From Devosia sp. 67-54 (GTDB taxonomy: Bacteria; Pseudomonadota; Alphaproteobacteria; Rhizobiales; Devosiaceae): 35,168 bases of DNA. Under the pieces are notes generated by a model. That model was given only the letters and a program-made list of their open reading frames with translations. It searched no databases and was not told the origin of the DNA. Of the stretch, positions 16,017-24,692 are shown one piece after another. The position numbers were made by a program, and so were the translations under genes. The stretch lies in the NCBI RefSeq assembly GCF_001899075.1, contig NZ_MKVA01000001.1, positions 1 through 35,168 of the forward strand, given 5' to 3'. Numbering within the stretch: the stretch's first letter is position 1; each line of letters opens with the position of its first letter.

Positions 16017-18479
16017 TCAGCCCACCGAGTATTCCTGCGACTTGAAGGTCACCCCAGCCGTATTGCCGGGCCGATCCGAAATTTTCCGAATGCTGGCCCA
16101 GGTCTGCTTGTAGTTGGGGATGATCAGCTCATTCACGCCCTTCGAGACGACGTTCCCCTGCACACCGGTCGGGAATGCAAAGAGCATGAAAGTCTGCCCG
16201 GGGTTGGCGCTCGGCGTCGGATAGGCCATCGCCTGCGTCGAGCCATTGGAGTTGTAAACCTCGACCAGGTCGCCTTCCTTGAGGCCAAGCTTGGTCATGT
16301 CGCCCGGATTCATCTCGATAAAGGGATACGGGAAGCGATCCATGACCAGCTCTTCCTGCTGATCGAGATAGGCGCTCTGCCAGACGTGATTGGCGCGGCC
16401 GTTGTTGATCAGGAAGGGGTACTTGTCCTTCTCCGCCTGCTTGCCGGGCGCCTGGAGACCGCGCCAAGCCGTCTCGAAGAAGGTGGCCTTGCCGTCCTTG
16501 CCGCCGAACTTGCCGTCGGTGAACAGACGCTGTGTCCCGATGATCTTGCCGTCCTTGAAATCGACGGCAGGCTCCTGGAAGCCGTTGGTTCCCATGGCCC
16601 TCAGGCGATCGTAGGTGACGAACTCGCCGCCACCGGCGTGCTGGTGGTAGCCGTCCATGAAGGCATCTTCTTCGGTCTTCCAATCGAAGCCTTTGAACTG
16701 GTCGGCATAGGCCGTCTTGCCCATTTCGCGCAGGACACGCTCCATGTTGTTGGCAAGCCGGGCCGCGATGAGGCAGTCGGGCATCGCCTGTCCAGGAGGG
16801 TCCATGTACCGCTCAGTGAGGCGGTGGCGACGCTCGCCGTTCATCGACGTCAGGTTCATCTCGCCGGCGGTCGCCGCCGGCAGCCAGACATGCGCGGCCT
16901 GGCCGATCTTGGTGGGGACGATGTCGACGTCGACCGAGAACAGGCCACCGGCCTTGATGGCCTTGAGGATGGCCTTAACCAGCGCGTCGCGGTCGCCATA
17001 GGGCACGGCCGACATGGCATCCTTCACCTTGTCGGTGCGCTCCTTGTAGACCCGCTTGAATTCATCGGCATTCAGCGTCGTCTTGTAGTGGTCGCAGGCC
17101 CAGATGTGGTGCACGCCACCCTTGCCGCCGATCAGCAGCTGGTCGATGTACGGAGCCGGCCGCGGACCCGGATATTCCGGGCGAACATAGCCCTCCTGGT
17201 GCCCACCCATACGCACGCAGCCGCCGCCGAGCTGGCCGAGGTTGCCGGTCGCGAGAGCGAGGCCGGCGATGGCCGCGTTGGTGCGGTAGTTGTCGTTGCC
17301 CCAGATCAGGCCCTTCTCGTAGGCAAACATCGTCCGGCGACGCTTGCCGTCCTCTTTGGGCATCGCGATCCATTCGGCCGCCTTGACGATGTCGTCAGCG
17401 CTCAGCCCGGTGATCTTGGCCGCCTCATCGACGGTCATGCGGTTTGCCTTCAACGCCTTGTCATAGTCGTTGGTAGACTTGGCGATCAGGTCCTTGTCCA
17501 CCCACCCCTTGTCGGCGACGTAGGTGAAGAGCGCATTGAGTAATGCCAGGTCGGTGCCAGAATTGACGCGCAGGTGTAGAACGTTGTCCTTACCAGCTTC
17601 CACTTCACAGGCATTGACGGTCACCGTGCGACGCGGGTCGACGATGACGATCCGGGCGGCGGGATGAGCCTCATTCGGCATCTGCGCCGTCTTCTTGTCC
17701 ATCGAGGTCCCCCGCAGATTGGGGATCCAGTGGTTCAGGAAGTAATTCGTCTGGGTTTCGAGGGAATTGGTCCCAAGGGCGAAGATGGTGTCCGCGAGTT
17801 CGGCGTCCTCGTAGCAGTTGTTGAGTTCGCCGATGCCCATGTCGCGCGTGGCGTGGACCTCGGAATTGTAGGCCGGCCGATTGTGGATGCGCACGTTCTT
17901 GATCTTCATGGCGCCGAAATAGAGCTTGCCGGTGCCCCAGGTGTTCTCGTAGCCGCCGCCGGCGCCGCCGTGATCGAACATGGAGACGATGAGGCCGTCT
18001 TCGCCCTGGTCGGCGATCACTGCAGAGGTCACCCGGGCGACGAGGTCGAGAGCATCGTCCCAGCTGGTGGGCTGCATCTGGCCATAGCGCCAGACCATCG
18101 GATCGGTCAGGCGCTGCTGCTGGGTGCTCCGGGCCTGGCTGTACGACATCTCCGCCATGCGGGCACCGCGGATCGAGCCGAGGCCCGAATTCACGACGCA
18201 ATTCTCGTCCGGCTTGATGACGACGTGAACGTCGCGCCCGTCCTGCTTGACGATGTTGTACATCGAGGGCGAGTACCAGGCGGCGGTCTCGGCGCCCTGC
18301 TGTTGGGAGAGGTCGACCCCGAAAAGGTTGTCGCCCGCAGCCGTGCCGCCCTGCTTCTTCACATCCCAGGTGTAGGCATGATAGCCGCATCCCACGATGC
18401 AGAACTGGCAGGTGACGTTGTGCGCCTTGGCGTCGGCTGGTATGATCGGAAGCCGGTCGATCTGACGTTTGTAGGCCAT
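16017..18479 (-). CDS. aioA: Arsenite oxidase large (molybdopterin) subunit AioA
   Basis: An 820-residue DMSO-reductase-family enzyme that oxidises arsenite to arsenate at a bis-molybdopterin-guanine-dinucleotide molybdenum. The N-terminal [3Fe-4S] motif is Cys24-x2-Cys27-x3-Cys31 in TCQFCIVGCGYHAYTW, a form characteristic of arsenite oxidases. The rest, including the DHGGAGGGYENTWGTG stretch, is full length for the family. It has no signal peptide and is normally carried across the membrane with AioB by the Tat system. The ribosome site GGGGAG is well placed, and the gene starts 11 bp after aioB. Electrons pass via AioB to a periplasmic cytochrome c, which is not encoded here. Confidence 0.97.
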   Translation of the reverse strand: MAYKRQIDRLPIIPADAKAHNVTCQFCIVGCGYHAYTWDVKKQGGTAAGDNLFGVDLSQQQGAETAAWYSPSMYNIVKQDGRDVHVVIKPDENCVVNSGLGSIRGARMAEMSYSQARSTQQQRLTDPMVWRYGQMQPTSWDDALDLVARVTSAVIADQGEDGLIVSMFDHGGAGGGYENTWGTGKLYFGAMKIKNVRIHNRPAYNSEVHATRDMGIGELNNCYEDAELADTIFALGTNSLETQTNYFLNHWIPNLRGTSMDKKTAQMPNEAHPAARIVIVDPRRTVTVNACEVEAGKDNVLHLRVNSGTDLALLNALFTYVADKGWVDKDLIAKSTNDYDKALKANRMTVDEAAKITGLSADDIVKAAEWIAMPKEDGKRRRTMFAYEKGLIWGNDNYRTNAAIAGLALATGNLGQLGGGCVRMGGHQEGYVRPEYPGPRPAPYIDQLLIGGKGGVHHIWACDHYKTTLNADEFKRVYKERTDKVKDAMSAVPYGDRDALVKAILKAIKAGGLFSVDVDIVPTKIGQAAHVWLPAATAGEMNLTSMNGERRHRLTERYMDPPGQAMPDCLIAARLANNMERVLREMGKTAYADQFKGFDWKTEEDAFMDGYHQHAGGGEFVTYDRLRAMGTNGFQEPAVDFKDGKIIGTQRLFTDGKFGGKDGKATFFETAWRGLQAPGKQAEKDKYPFLINNGRANHVWQSAYLDQQEELVMDRFPYPFIEMNPGDMTKLGLKEGDLVEVYNSNGSTQAMAYPTPSANPGQTFMLFAFPTGVQGNVVSKGVNELIIPNYKQTWASIRKISDRPGNTAGVTFKSQEYSVG

Positions 18480-18490
18480 GATATCTCCCC

Positions 18491-19021
18491 TCAGAGCACG
18501 TTCGACAGGCGGCCGTAGAGCAGCTCATCCACGCCTTCGGCGTAGATGTCACCCTTGTCGTCCACTCTCAGCACGTATTGCGGCAGGTTCTGCGTCGCGT
18601 GACCCCAGACCTGCTGGCCACCGCGCTCGCAGTCGAAGCGCGAGTAGTGGCCTGGGCAGTTCAGGGTCTTGTCGCCAGAGTTGTAGGCGAGCGGGAAACC
18701 CTTGTGCGGGCAGGTCGTCGAGAAGCCGACAATGTCTTGGTCGGGGCCGACACCACCTGGTACCTTGGCGCCGAGCTTGAGCAGCACGCCTGGAGCGTCG
18801 GCGTCGGGATAGCCTACCTCGAGCGGAATGTTCAGAACAAGATCTTGAACGTTGCCGAGCCGGTTCGCGGGATAGGTGACGAGGGCGGAGCCCTGCGAAG
18901 GCGTGGCGGCCTCGGCGGCGCGCGGCAGCATGGTGGCTGCCGCCACCCCCGCCGCTCCGAGCGTTGCTCCTGTCAGAAAGCGGCGTCGACCAACGTCGAC
19001 CATCGCGTCGCACTTTTCCAC
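18491..19021 (-). CDS. aioB: Arsenite oxidase small (Rieske) subunit AioB with Tat signal
   Basis: A Rieske [2Fe-2S] protein that takes electrons from AioA. The Tat signal is GRRRFLTGATLGAAG, followed by a hydrophobic stretch and an AEA cleavage region. The cluster ligands lie in STTCPHKGF and NCPGHYSRFD. The positions that form a disulfide in respiratory Rieske proteins are Phe and Gly here, so that bridge is missing, as I recall for the Alcaligenes faecalis enzyme. The frame is open to an ATG at 19075, but that codon lies upstream of the predicted sigma54 transcription start. GTG 19021 has GGGAGGA at ideal distance, so I start there (176 residues); ATG 19003 is a second choice. Confidence 0.95.
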   Translation of the reverse strand: MEKCDAMVDVGRRRFLTGATLGAAGVAAATMLPRAAEAATPSQGSALVTYPANRLGNVQDLVLNIPLEVGYPDADAPGVLLKLGAKVPGGVGPDQDIVGFSTTCPHKGFPLAYNSGDKTLNCPGHYSRFDCERGGQQVWGHATQNLPQYVLRVDDKGDIYAEGVDELLYGRLSNVL

Positions 19022-19058
19022 GCGTTCCTCCCGAGACGTGTTGAGTCGGGGGAAGTAG

Positions 19059-19074
19059 TGCAAAGGGTGTGCCA
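19059..19074 (-). promoter_or_regulatory. Sigma54 (-24/-12) promoter of aioB-aioA-moeA-moaE
   Basis: TGGCACACCCTTTGCA on the minus strand matches the consensus TGGCACG-N4-TTGCW at all positions but one. GG and GC are exactly 10 bases apart. Transcription should start near 19048, about 27 bases before the aioB GTG. The adjacent gene product AioR is a sigma54 activator. Confidence 0.9.
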
Positions 19075-19146
19075 CGGGCGCGTGAGCTCCGTGCAGCGTG
19101 CCCTGCGAGCGAGGTTTCTTCAGTAGGTATCGTTCAGGTAAGTTGA

Positions 19147-19185
19147 GACGTTCGGATTTCCGAACGTCGTTCGACTTGCCGAACG
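19147..19185. promoter_or_regulatory. Two tandem inverted repeats, probable AioR enhancer sites
   Basis: Two copies of CGTTCG-N6-CGAACG occupy 19149-19166 and 19168-19185; the first is extended to a perfect 10-bp inverted repeat with a 2-bp centre. The centres are 19 bp apart, about two helical turns. They lie roughly 108 and 128 bp upstream of the predicted aioB transcription start, the usual distance for a sigma54 activator. They fill the gap between the aioR stop and the aioB promoter. Confidence 0.8.
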
Positions 19186-19186
19186 T

Positions 19187-20506
19187 CTAGTGATGCTCGC
19201 CGGTCCTGATTTCGAGCCGGCGCATCTTCTCCCAAAGCGTGGTCCTCGAAATACCGAGCAGCTTGGCGGCAGCAGCCATCTCGTTACCGGTGATCTCGAG
19301 CGCTCGCATGATCTGCGTCCGCTCGGCCGCGTCGCGGGCAGCCTCCAGCGACACGAACGACGGGACGGGAGCGCCTCCCCGCCCTTCCGGAAAGAGGTCC
19401 GCCGGCATCAGGAGTGTGCCGAGCGCGAGGGCCACGCCACGCTCGATCCGGTTGCGCAGCTCCCGTACGTTTCCGGGCCAGGAATAGGCTTTCGCGGCCT
19501 CCTCGGTGAGCGGGCTGATACCGCTGAGACCCGCATCGAACTGTTCGACCGCGCGATCGAAGAACAGCTCCATCAGCCAAGGGATATCCTCTGACCGCTC
19601 ACGCAACGGGGGTACTTCGAGCGAGACGACATTGATGCGGTAGAGGAGGTCTTCGCGGAACTTGCCGTCGCGGACCAGCCGGGCCAGGTCCACATTGGTG
19701 GCACAGACGACCCGCGCTTCGAATTCCACGAGCTTTTCGCCGCCCACGCGGTGAAATCTTCGCTCGTCCAGGAGCCGCAGGAGCTTGGCCTGCAGCGACA
19801 ACGGCATCTCGCCGATCTCGTCGAGAAACAGCGTTCCCGCCCCTGCCCGCTCGGCATAGCCAAGGTGGCGGGACTGGGCGCCGGTGAACGCACCGCGCTC
19901 GTGACCGAAGAGCTCCGACTCCATCAGCTCGACAGGAATGGCGGCGCAATTGACGGCGATGAAGGGTCCGGGATCTGGAGCGGCTTGATGGTAGAAGGTG
20001 GCGCAGACCTCCTTGCCGGCACCGGTCTCGCCGGTCAGCAGCAAAGTCGAACGGGTCCTCGCAAGGCGGGTCAGCGTGCGGCAGAGGGACTTCATGGGCG
20101 CGGACCTGCCAAGGGCTTCGTCGTCGCCGTGCTCCTCGCTCGGCAACACGCTCGCGAGTTGCTGCAGGAACTCCGCCATCTCAAAGGGTTTGGCGAGGTA
20201 GTGCGCGGCGCCGGATCGCAGCAGCCGGACGGCCTGGTCGATGTCGGCATAGCCTGTGATGAACAGGAACGGCGGCATCGGCTTGCGCTCGCTCATGGTC
20301 CGAAAGACGTCTTCCCCGCTCATATCGGGCAGGCGCATGTCGGAGACGACCACATCCGGAACCGTGCGCTCGAGGCCGGCGATCGCTTCCTTGCCGTTGG
20401 TCCACAGATTTACCGTCGCCCCTTCCAGCGACAGGCGCTGCTGCAGAGACTGCCCCATGATGGGATCGTCTTCGAGAAGACCGATGGTGCGACCGCTAAG
20501 CAACAT
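19187..20506 (-). CDS. aioR: Sigma54-dependent response regulator AioR
   Basis: A 439-residue NtrC-type activator in three parts. The receiver domain has Asp13/Asp14 and phospho-acceptor Asp56 (VVVSDMRLPD) and a KPF lysine motif. The AAA+ domain has Walker A GETGAGKE, sigma54 contact loop GAFTGA and Walker B TLFLDEIGEMP. The C-terminal Fis-type helix-turn-helix is GNEMAAAAKLLGISRTTLWEKM. The frame opens six codons earlier at a TTG, but ATG 20506 has GGGGAGAG five bases before it. It overlaps aioS by 11 bp. On arsenite sensing by AioX/AioS it should activate the aioB promoter. Confidence 0.96.
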   Translation of the reverse strand: MLLSGRTIGLLEDDPIMGQSLQQRLSLEGATVNLWTNGKEAIAGLERTVPDVVVSDMRLPDMSGEDVFRTMSERKPMPPFLFITGYADIDQAVRLLRSGAAHYLAKPFEMAEFLQQLASVLPSEEHGDDEALGRSAPMKSLCRTLTRLARTRSTLLLTGETGAGKEVCATFYHQAAPDPGPFIAVNCAAIPVELMESELFGHERGAFTGAQSRHLGYAERAGAGTLFLDEIGEMPLSLQAKLLRLLDERRFHRVGGEKLVEFEARVVCATNVDLARLVRDGKFREDLLYRINVVSLEVPPLRERSEDIPWLMELFFDRAVEQFDAGLSGISPLTEEAAKAYSWPGNVRELRNRIERGVALALGTLLMPADLFPEGRGGAPVPSFVSLEAARDAAERTQIMRALEITGNEMAAAAKLLGISRTTLWEKMRRLEIRTGEHH

Positions 20507-21956
20507 GCTGGCTCTCCCCTTCAATACCGACCCGCCGCGGGATGCGCAGACGCATGGCCGCCCCCGGGAGCGAGCTATGACCGGCCGTCAGGGTGCCTCC
20601 CAACTCAGCCGCCATCCGCTTGGCAATCCACAAACCCAGCCCGGTTGTCCCGGCCACGGGAGATTCCGAGCCGGCCGCACCCAAAAAAGCCTCAACGTGC
20701 GCCGGCAGGCCCGGCCCGGAGTCCTCAACGTCGACCCAAAGGTCCGCGGCGTCAACCTGCGCCCTGACCAGAACGGTCCCGCTCTCGGGCACGGCGCTGC
20801 AGGCATTCAGCACCAGGTTCAGAACCACCTGGCGCACCGGAAAAGCGTCGACTTCGAACTCCTTTGGGAGCTGGTTCTCCCAGATCAGCTCGATACGCTT
20901 GCGCCGAACCTCCGGGCGAACCAAGAGCCGGACGTCGTCGATGTCGGCGCCGAGAAGATTGCGAACCTGCCGGTCGGGCCGGTAGGTGGCGAGGACCGAC
21001 CTGACGGCGTCGCGAATGCCGAAAAGGCCGCGCTCGAGAAGCCTGGCGACGTCTTCTCGGACCTCGGGGCGCGCACCGTGGACCTTGAGTGTGTCGAGCG
21101 CATTGAACAGGCCGCCCAGTGGATTGTTGATCTCATGGGCGAGCCCCGAGGCTAGGCGGCCCAGGCTCGATAGCCGCTCCTCCTGCGCAAGGCGGCCGGT
21201 GAGCGCCTCGCGGTCAGCCATGGCCTTGGCCATGTCGTTGAACTGAGCGAAAAGCCTTGATGCCTCGCTACCAGCATTGCGCATCTCTATTTCCGAGATC
21301 GGCTCGACCCGGCCGTCAGCGGCCCGCTGCAGGGCGGCGAAAAGCACGTTCACCGGCCGCACCATGCGGCGCACCATGAACCAGCCGAGGGCGGCCAGGA
21401 GCACGGTCAGCGCCGCGTTTGTGCCCAACAAGGTCCACAGCACCTGGGCTCGCTCATGCACAAGTGCAGCAGTATCGAGTTCGGCGTAGATGTCGCCAAT
21501 CATGCGTCCCTCGACGACGAGCGGCCGTGCAACTGTTGCCCGTCCCTGGCCGCCTATTTCCACTTTCCCGGTCGCCGATGCCGGCACCGGGAACACATCG
21601 GCGATCTTGGCGCCGATCGGAGCGGCCCGCGGGTCGGACGCAGCAAGCACAGCGCCCTGTGGATCCGCGACAACGGTCTGCAATGGACCGACGGCTTGAT
21701 ACAGGCGTCTGGCGCGATCGAGGGCGTCGAAGATTTCCCAGGTGTCCTGTCGCAGGACGGGATCGACGATCGCTGACTCGACGCCATCGAGATAGGCGTC
21801 GGCCAGATCATTGAGCTGGCGCTCCTGGGTTGCGACCAGCCTCGAAAAGACAACCTGCGAAACGCCAGCGCCGATCACGATCATCAGGACGACGACAAGC
21901 GCCGGCACCTTGAAGGTGAGAGGCAGCCGGTCGGAGATGGCCGTGAACCAGGTCAT
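20496..21956 (-). CDS. aioS: Sensor histidine kinase AioS
   Basis: A 486-residue membrane kinase. Membrane helices lie at about residues 16-38 and 172-196 and enclose a ~130-residue periplasmic sensor domain. A HAMP linker follows, then the H-box GLAHEINNPLGG with His274. The ATPase part has LNLVLNACSAV (N box), DSGPGLP (G1) and GTTGLGLWIAK (G2). The ATG overlaps the aioX stop (ATGA) and the stop overlaps aioR. In the characterised rhizobial systems the periplasmic AioX passes the arsenite signal to this kinase, which phosphorylates AioR. Confidence 0.95.
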   Translation of the reverse strand: MTWFTAISDRLPLTFKVPALVVVLMIVIGAGVSQVVFSRLVATQERQLNDLADAYLDGVESAIVDPVLRQDTWEIFDALDRARRLYQAVGPLQTVVADPQGAVLAASDPRAAPIGAKIADVFPVPASATGKVEIGGQGRATVARPLVVEGRMIGDIYAELDTAALVHERAQVLWTLLGTNAALTVLLAALGWFMVRRMVRPVNVLFAALQRAADGRVEPISEIEMRNAGSEASRLFAQFNDMAKAMADREALTGRLAQEERLSSLGRLASGLAHEINNPLGGLFNALDTLKVHGARPEVREDVARLLERGLFGIRDAVRSVLATYRPDRQVRNLLGADIDDVRLLVRPEVRRKRIELIWENQLPKEFEVDAFPVRQVVLNLVLNACSAVPESGTVLVRAQVDAADLWVDVEDSGPGLPAHVEAFLGAAGSESPVAGTTGLGLWIAKRMAAELGGTLTAGHSSLPGAAMRLRIPRRVGIEGESQHVA

Positions 21957-22831
21957 GCCCGTTTTCGCACCAGTTCCATGTTCGCCCCAATCGTGTCGAA
22001 CAGCGACGGCGGCTCGGCCGAGAAGCTGTCGAGTTCGAGCATCGCCAGGACTTCACGGCCCGTGGGATCGGCCTGCATGCCCAGAAGGGCCTTGGTCAGG
22101 AGTCGAGTGTTTTCGGAATTCGCGGTCGCCGCGAGGCACGCGACCGGCGGGAAGCCATACCAGGCCGAGGCCCGGACCACCCTGGTGGCGGCCACCAGGT
22201 CGGGCTCCATGGTCCTCAGAACCTCGTACACGTAGCCGTCGACGCTGCCGCTCTGGGCGAGCCCCGACCCCACCGCGCGGACGACGTTGCGGTGACCGTA
22301 GGTGTAGAAAGTCTGGCTGAAAAAGGCCTCGGGCGAGATGGCTTTCGATGCGAGCTCCGCAGCCGTGACCAGGTAACCCGAATTGGAATCCGGGTCGGAG
22401 AAGGCGTGGATATCGCCCTTCAGATGCTCGAGATCGGTGGCCGTGCGGGCAGCGTCCGAGATCAGATATGACTGGTAGACCGGCCGGCTGTGCCAGACGG
22501 GCACCGCGACAAGCTGCATCTGGGTTTTGTTCGCGACATAGGGAAAACCGCAAACCCAGGCGGCGTCGACCTGGCCAGCCAGGATCATCGCCGTGATTTC
22601 CTGATAGGTGCGCCGGGTGACGAGCTGCACCGGTCGGCCAGTGGCCTGCTGCAGATACGATTTAAGCTTGTCGAGGAGATCGAGGTCCGAGGTCAAAAAG
22701 ACCGGCGTCAGGGCAAATTTGACGGTCGCGGGGCCGGCCGCAACTGCTTGCGACGCGACCAGACCAGCCAGCGCTGCTCCTCCGAGTGCCAACACGTCGC
22801 GTCGGCCCATTGGGTCCGTTTGATGCGCCAC
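21953..22831 (-). CDS. aioX: Periplasmic arsenite-binding protein AioX
   Basis: A 292-residue PhnD-like periplasmic binding protein that acts as arsenite sensor for AioS. A Tat-like signal peptide, MGRRDVLALGGAALAGLVAS, is followed by the mature start AAGPATVKFAL. The single conserved cysteine in VDAAWVCGFPYV (Cys94 here) corresponds to the residue reported as essential for arsenite binding in Agrobacterium AioX. The frame is open to 22942, but GTG 22831 has AGGGAGA at good distance and begins right before the signal, so I start there. It is the first gene of aioX-aioS-aioR. Confidence 0.93.
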   Translation of the reverse strand: MAHQTDPMGRRDVLALGGAALAGLVASQAVAAGPATVKFALTPVFLTSDLDLLDKLKSYLQQATGRPVQLVTRRTYQEITAMILAGQVDAAWVCGFPYVANKTQMQLVAVPVWHSRPVYQSYLISDAARTATDLEHLKGDIHAFSDPDSNSGYLVTAAELASKAISPEAFFSQTFYTYGHRNVVRAVGSGLAQSGSVDGYVYEVLRTMEPDLVAATRVVRASAWYGFPPVACLAATANSENTRLLTKALLGMQADPTGREVLAMLELDSFSAEPPSLFDTIGANMELVRKRA

Positions 22832-22874
22832 GAGCTCTCCCTGTGCCGTTCCTCTGACGGGGCCGGCATCAGGA

Positions 22875-22904
22875 ATCGTAACACGCGGACAGAGCATCCG
22901 CCAA
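22875..22904 (-). promoter_or_regulatory. Possible sigma70 promoter of aioX-aioS-aioR
   Basis: TTGGCG (22899-22904) and TACGAT (22875-22880) on the minus strand are 18 bp apart. Both boxes are partial matches. Transcription would start about 37 bases before the aioX GTG. Confidence 0.4.
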
Positions 22905-22906
22905 TT

Positions 22907-22922
22907 AGGCCCGGTTCTTGCA
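22907..22922 (+). promoter_or_regulatory. Possible sigma54 promoter of moaA-mobA-mogA
   Basis: AGGCCCGGTTCTTGCA keeps the invariant GG and GC with the exact 10-base spacing, the CG at the end of the -24 box and the TTGCA of the -12 box. Two of the less strict positions differ from consensus. It lies 55 bases before the moaA ATG. No copy of the CGTTCG-N6-CGAACG enhancer is found nearby, so AioR control is not shown. Confidence 0.5.
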
Positions 22923-22938
22923 AGGTCTTCACAAAAGC

Positions 22939-22959
22939 GCACCCGCTCAGCTCGGGTGC
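22939..22959 (+). promoter_or_regulatory. Hairpin in the moaA leader
   Basis: GCACCCG, a seven-base loop and CGGGTGC form a perfect 7-bp stem just ahead of the moaA ribosome site. It is too short for the known molybdenum-cofactor riboswitch. It has no T-run. Confidence 0.4.
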
Positions 22960-22977
22960 CGCCGGGGAGGATGCAAA

Positions 22978-23991
22978 ATGAACGCCGCTATTCCAGGAAC
23001 TCTGATTGACCCCTTCGCTCGGCGCATTAGCTATCTGAGGGTCTCGGTTACCGACCGTTGCGATTTTCGCTGCGTTTACTGCATGGCCGAGGAAATGACT
23101 TTCCTGCCGCGGCGCGAGGTTTTGACCCTCGAAGAGCTCGACCGGCTGTGTTCGGCCTTCATCGAGCGCGGCGTTCGAAAACTGAGACTCACCGGCGGGG
23201 AGCCTCTGGTGCGCAAGAACCTGATGGCCCTGGTCCGCTCCCTGTCGAGGCACCTCAAGTCCGGCGCGCTCGAAGAGCTGACGCTCACCACCAATGGCTC
23301 GCAGCTAAGCCGTTTCGCCCACGAGCTCGCCGACGCGGGCGTTCGGCGGATCAATGTTTCTGTCGACACGCTCGACCCCGAAAAATTCCGGGCAATCACC
23401 CGGCGGGGCGACCTGGGCGTCGTGCTTGCGGGCGTCGACGCTGCCCGAGCAGCAGGCCTTGCCGTAAAGATAAACGCCGTCGCCCTCAAGGGCGTGAATG
23501 ATGATGAATTCGATGGCATGATCGAATGGACCCACGGCAATGGGATGGATCTGACGCTGATCGAAACCATGCCGCTCGGCGACATCGATGCGGACCGCAC
23601 GGACCAGTACCTGCCGTTGTCGATCGTTCGCGACCGGCTCGCGGAAAATTGGACGCTGGAGGATGTCCCGTATCGCACCGGCGGCCCGGCCCGTTACATG
23701 CGCGTCGCCGAGACCGGCGGACGAATTGGCTTCATCACCCCGCTGACGCACAATTTTTGCGAGACATGCAACCGGGTGCGGATCACCTGCACCGGAACGC
23801 TCTTCATGTGCCTTGGGCAAGATTCCTCAGTAGACCTGCGCGCGCCACTCAGAGCTTCGGAGGGTGACGAGGCGCTCCATCGGGCCATTGACGAAGCGAT
23901 TTCGCGCAAGCCGAAGGGCCATGATTTCATCATCGATCGGGCTGGCGCCAAACCGGCGGTGAACCGGCACATGAGCATGACGGGCGGTTGA
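22978..23991 (+). CDS. moaA: GTP 3',8-cyclase MoaA
   Basis: A 337-residue radical SAM enzyme that, with MoaC, converts GTP to cyclic pyranopterin monophosphate, the first step of molybdopterin synthesis. The N-terminal [4Fe-4S] motif is Cys28-x3-Cys32-x2-Cys35 (CDFRCVYC). The substrate-binding second cluster is CETC plus a cysteine 14 residues on (C-x2-C-x13-C). The protein ends in the conserved Gly-Gly. The frame opens earlier at a TTG, but ATG 22978 has GGGGAGGA in front and begins the conserved region. MoaC is not in the window. It is first in moaA-mobA-mogA and diverges from aioX. Confidence 0.96.
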   Translation: MNAAIPGTLIDPFARRISYLRVSVTDRCDFRCVYCMAEEMTFLPRREVLTLEELDRLCSAFIERGVRKLRLTGGEPLVRKNLMALVRSLSRHLKSGALEELTLTTNGSQLSRFAHELADAGVRRINVSVDTLDPEKFRAITRRGDLGVVLAGVDAARAAGLAVKINAVALKGVNDDEFDGMIEWTHGNGMDLTLIETMPLGDIDADRTDQYLPLSIVRDRLAENWTLEDVPYRTGGPARYMRVAETGGRIGFITPLTHNFCETCNRVRITCTGTLFMCLGQDSSVDLRAPLRASEGDEALHRAIDEAISRKPKGHDFIIDRAGAKPAVNRHMSMTGG

Positions 23992-24005
23992 GGCGGCGGG
24001 CGAAA

Positions 24006-24692
24006 GTGATCTCCGAAAACGCCATTGTTGGCGTCATACTCGCGGGCGGCAAATCCTCGCGAATGGGTACCGACAAAAGTCTGCTTCCCATCGGGGGCGA
24101 ACCGATGTTCCAGCGGGTCGCGACACGGCTTGGCCGGCAAGTTGGCCGGATTGTCGTCAGCGCGAACCAGGACCCAGAACCGTTCAGGGCCGCTGGTCTG
24201 CCGGTCGTTGCCGACAGCTTTGTCGACCGCGGACCGCTGGCGGGTTTCCTTGCTGGAATGATCTGGGCGTCCGCCGTCCCAGACGCAACGCACATTCTGA
24301 CTGTCGCCTGCGATACGCCATTCTTCCCGATCGATCTGGCCGAGAGACTTTCCGCCTCCCTGGTGCTCGATCGGGCGGGTATGGCGATCGCTCGGTCCGC
24401 CGGACGCGACCACTATGTCTTCAGCCTGCAGCCGATCGCGCTTGCCGACGAGCTAGAGCGGTGGATCGTCGCCGACGCCGATCGTTCCCTCAAGGGCTGG
24501 ATGCTCAAGCACTCGGTCCATGTCGTCGACTTCGACCTTGATGCCGATCCCTTTTTCAATATCAACCGACCGGAGGACATGCGGGTGGCGCGGGATCGCG
24601 TCACGGCGGAGGATAAGGTCAGCTACCTCTCAGGGAGACGCCGACGTGAAGATCGGAATTCTTACGGTTTCAGACCGCGCGAGCCGCGGTGA
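24006..24692 (+). CDS. mobA: Molybdenum cofactor guanylyltransferase MobA
   Basis: A 228-residue nucleotidyltransferase that joins GMP to the molybdenum cofactor, making the bis-guanine-dinucleotide form that AioA uses. The GTP-binding signature LAGGKSSRMGTDKSLL lies near the N-terminus, followed by ACDTPFFP. GTG 24006 gives a normal N-terminus; a TTG at 23988 overlapping the moaA stop is an alternative. The last 47 bp overlap the start of mogA in another frame. The C-terminal 25 residues, rich in arginine, seem to be an extension produced by reading into mogA. Confidence 0.92.
   Translation: MISENAIVGVILAGGKSSRMGTDKSLLPIGGEPMFQRVATRLGRQVGRIVVSANQDPEPFRAAGLPVVADSFVDRGPLAGFLAGMIWASAVPDATHILTVACDTPFFPIDLAERLSASLVLDRAGMAIARSAGRDHYVFSLQPIALADELERWIVADADRSLKGWMLKHSVHVVDFDLDADPFFNINRPEDMRVARDRVTAEDKVSYLSGRRRREDRNSYGFRPREPR

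Noticed and set aside
22832-22850. GG-N10-GC pattern just before the aioX start, as a sigma54 promoter
   Set aside because: The GC would be five bases from the start codon, so transcription would begin inside the gene, and the stretch is the ribosome site.
22939-22977. Molybdenum-cofactor riboswitch before moaA
   Set aside because: The leader is only about 45 bases from the predicted start and has a single short hairpin, far smaller than the known riboswitch.
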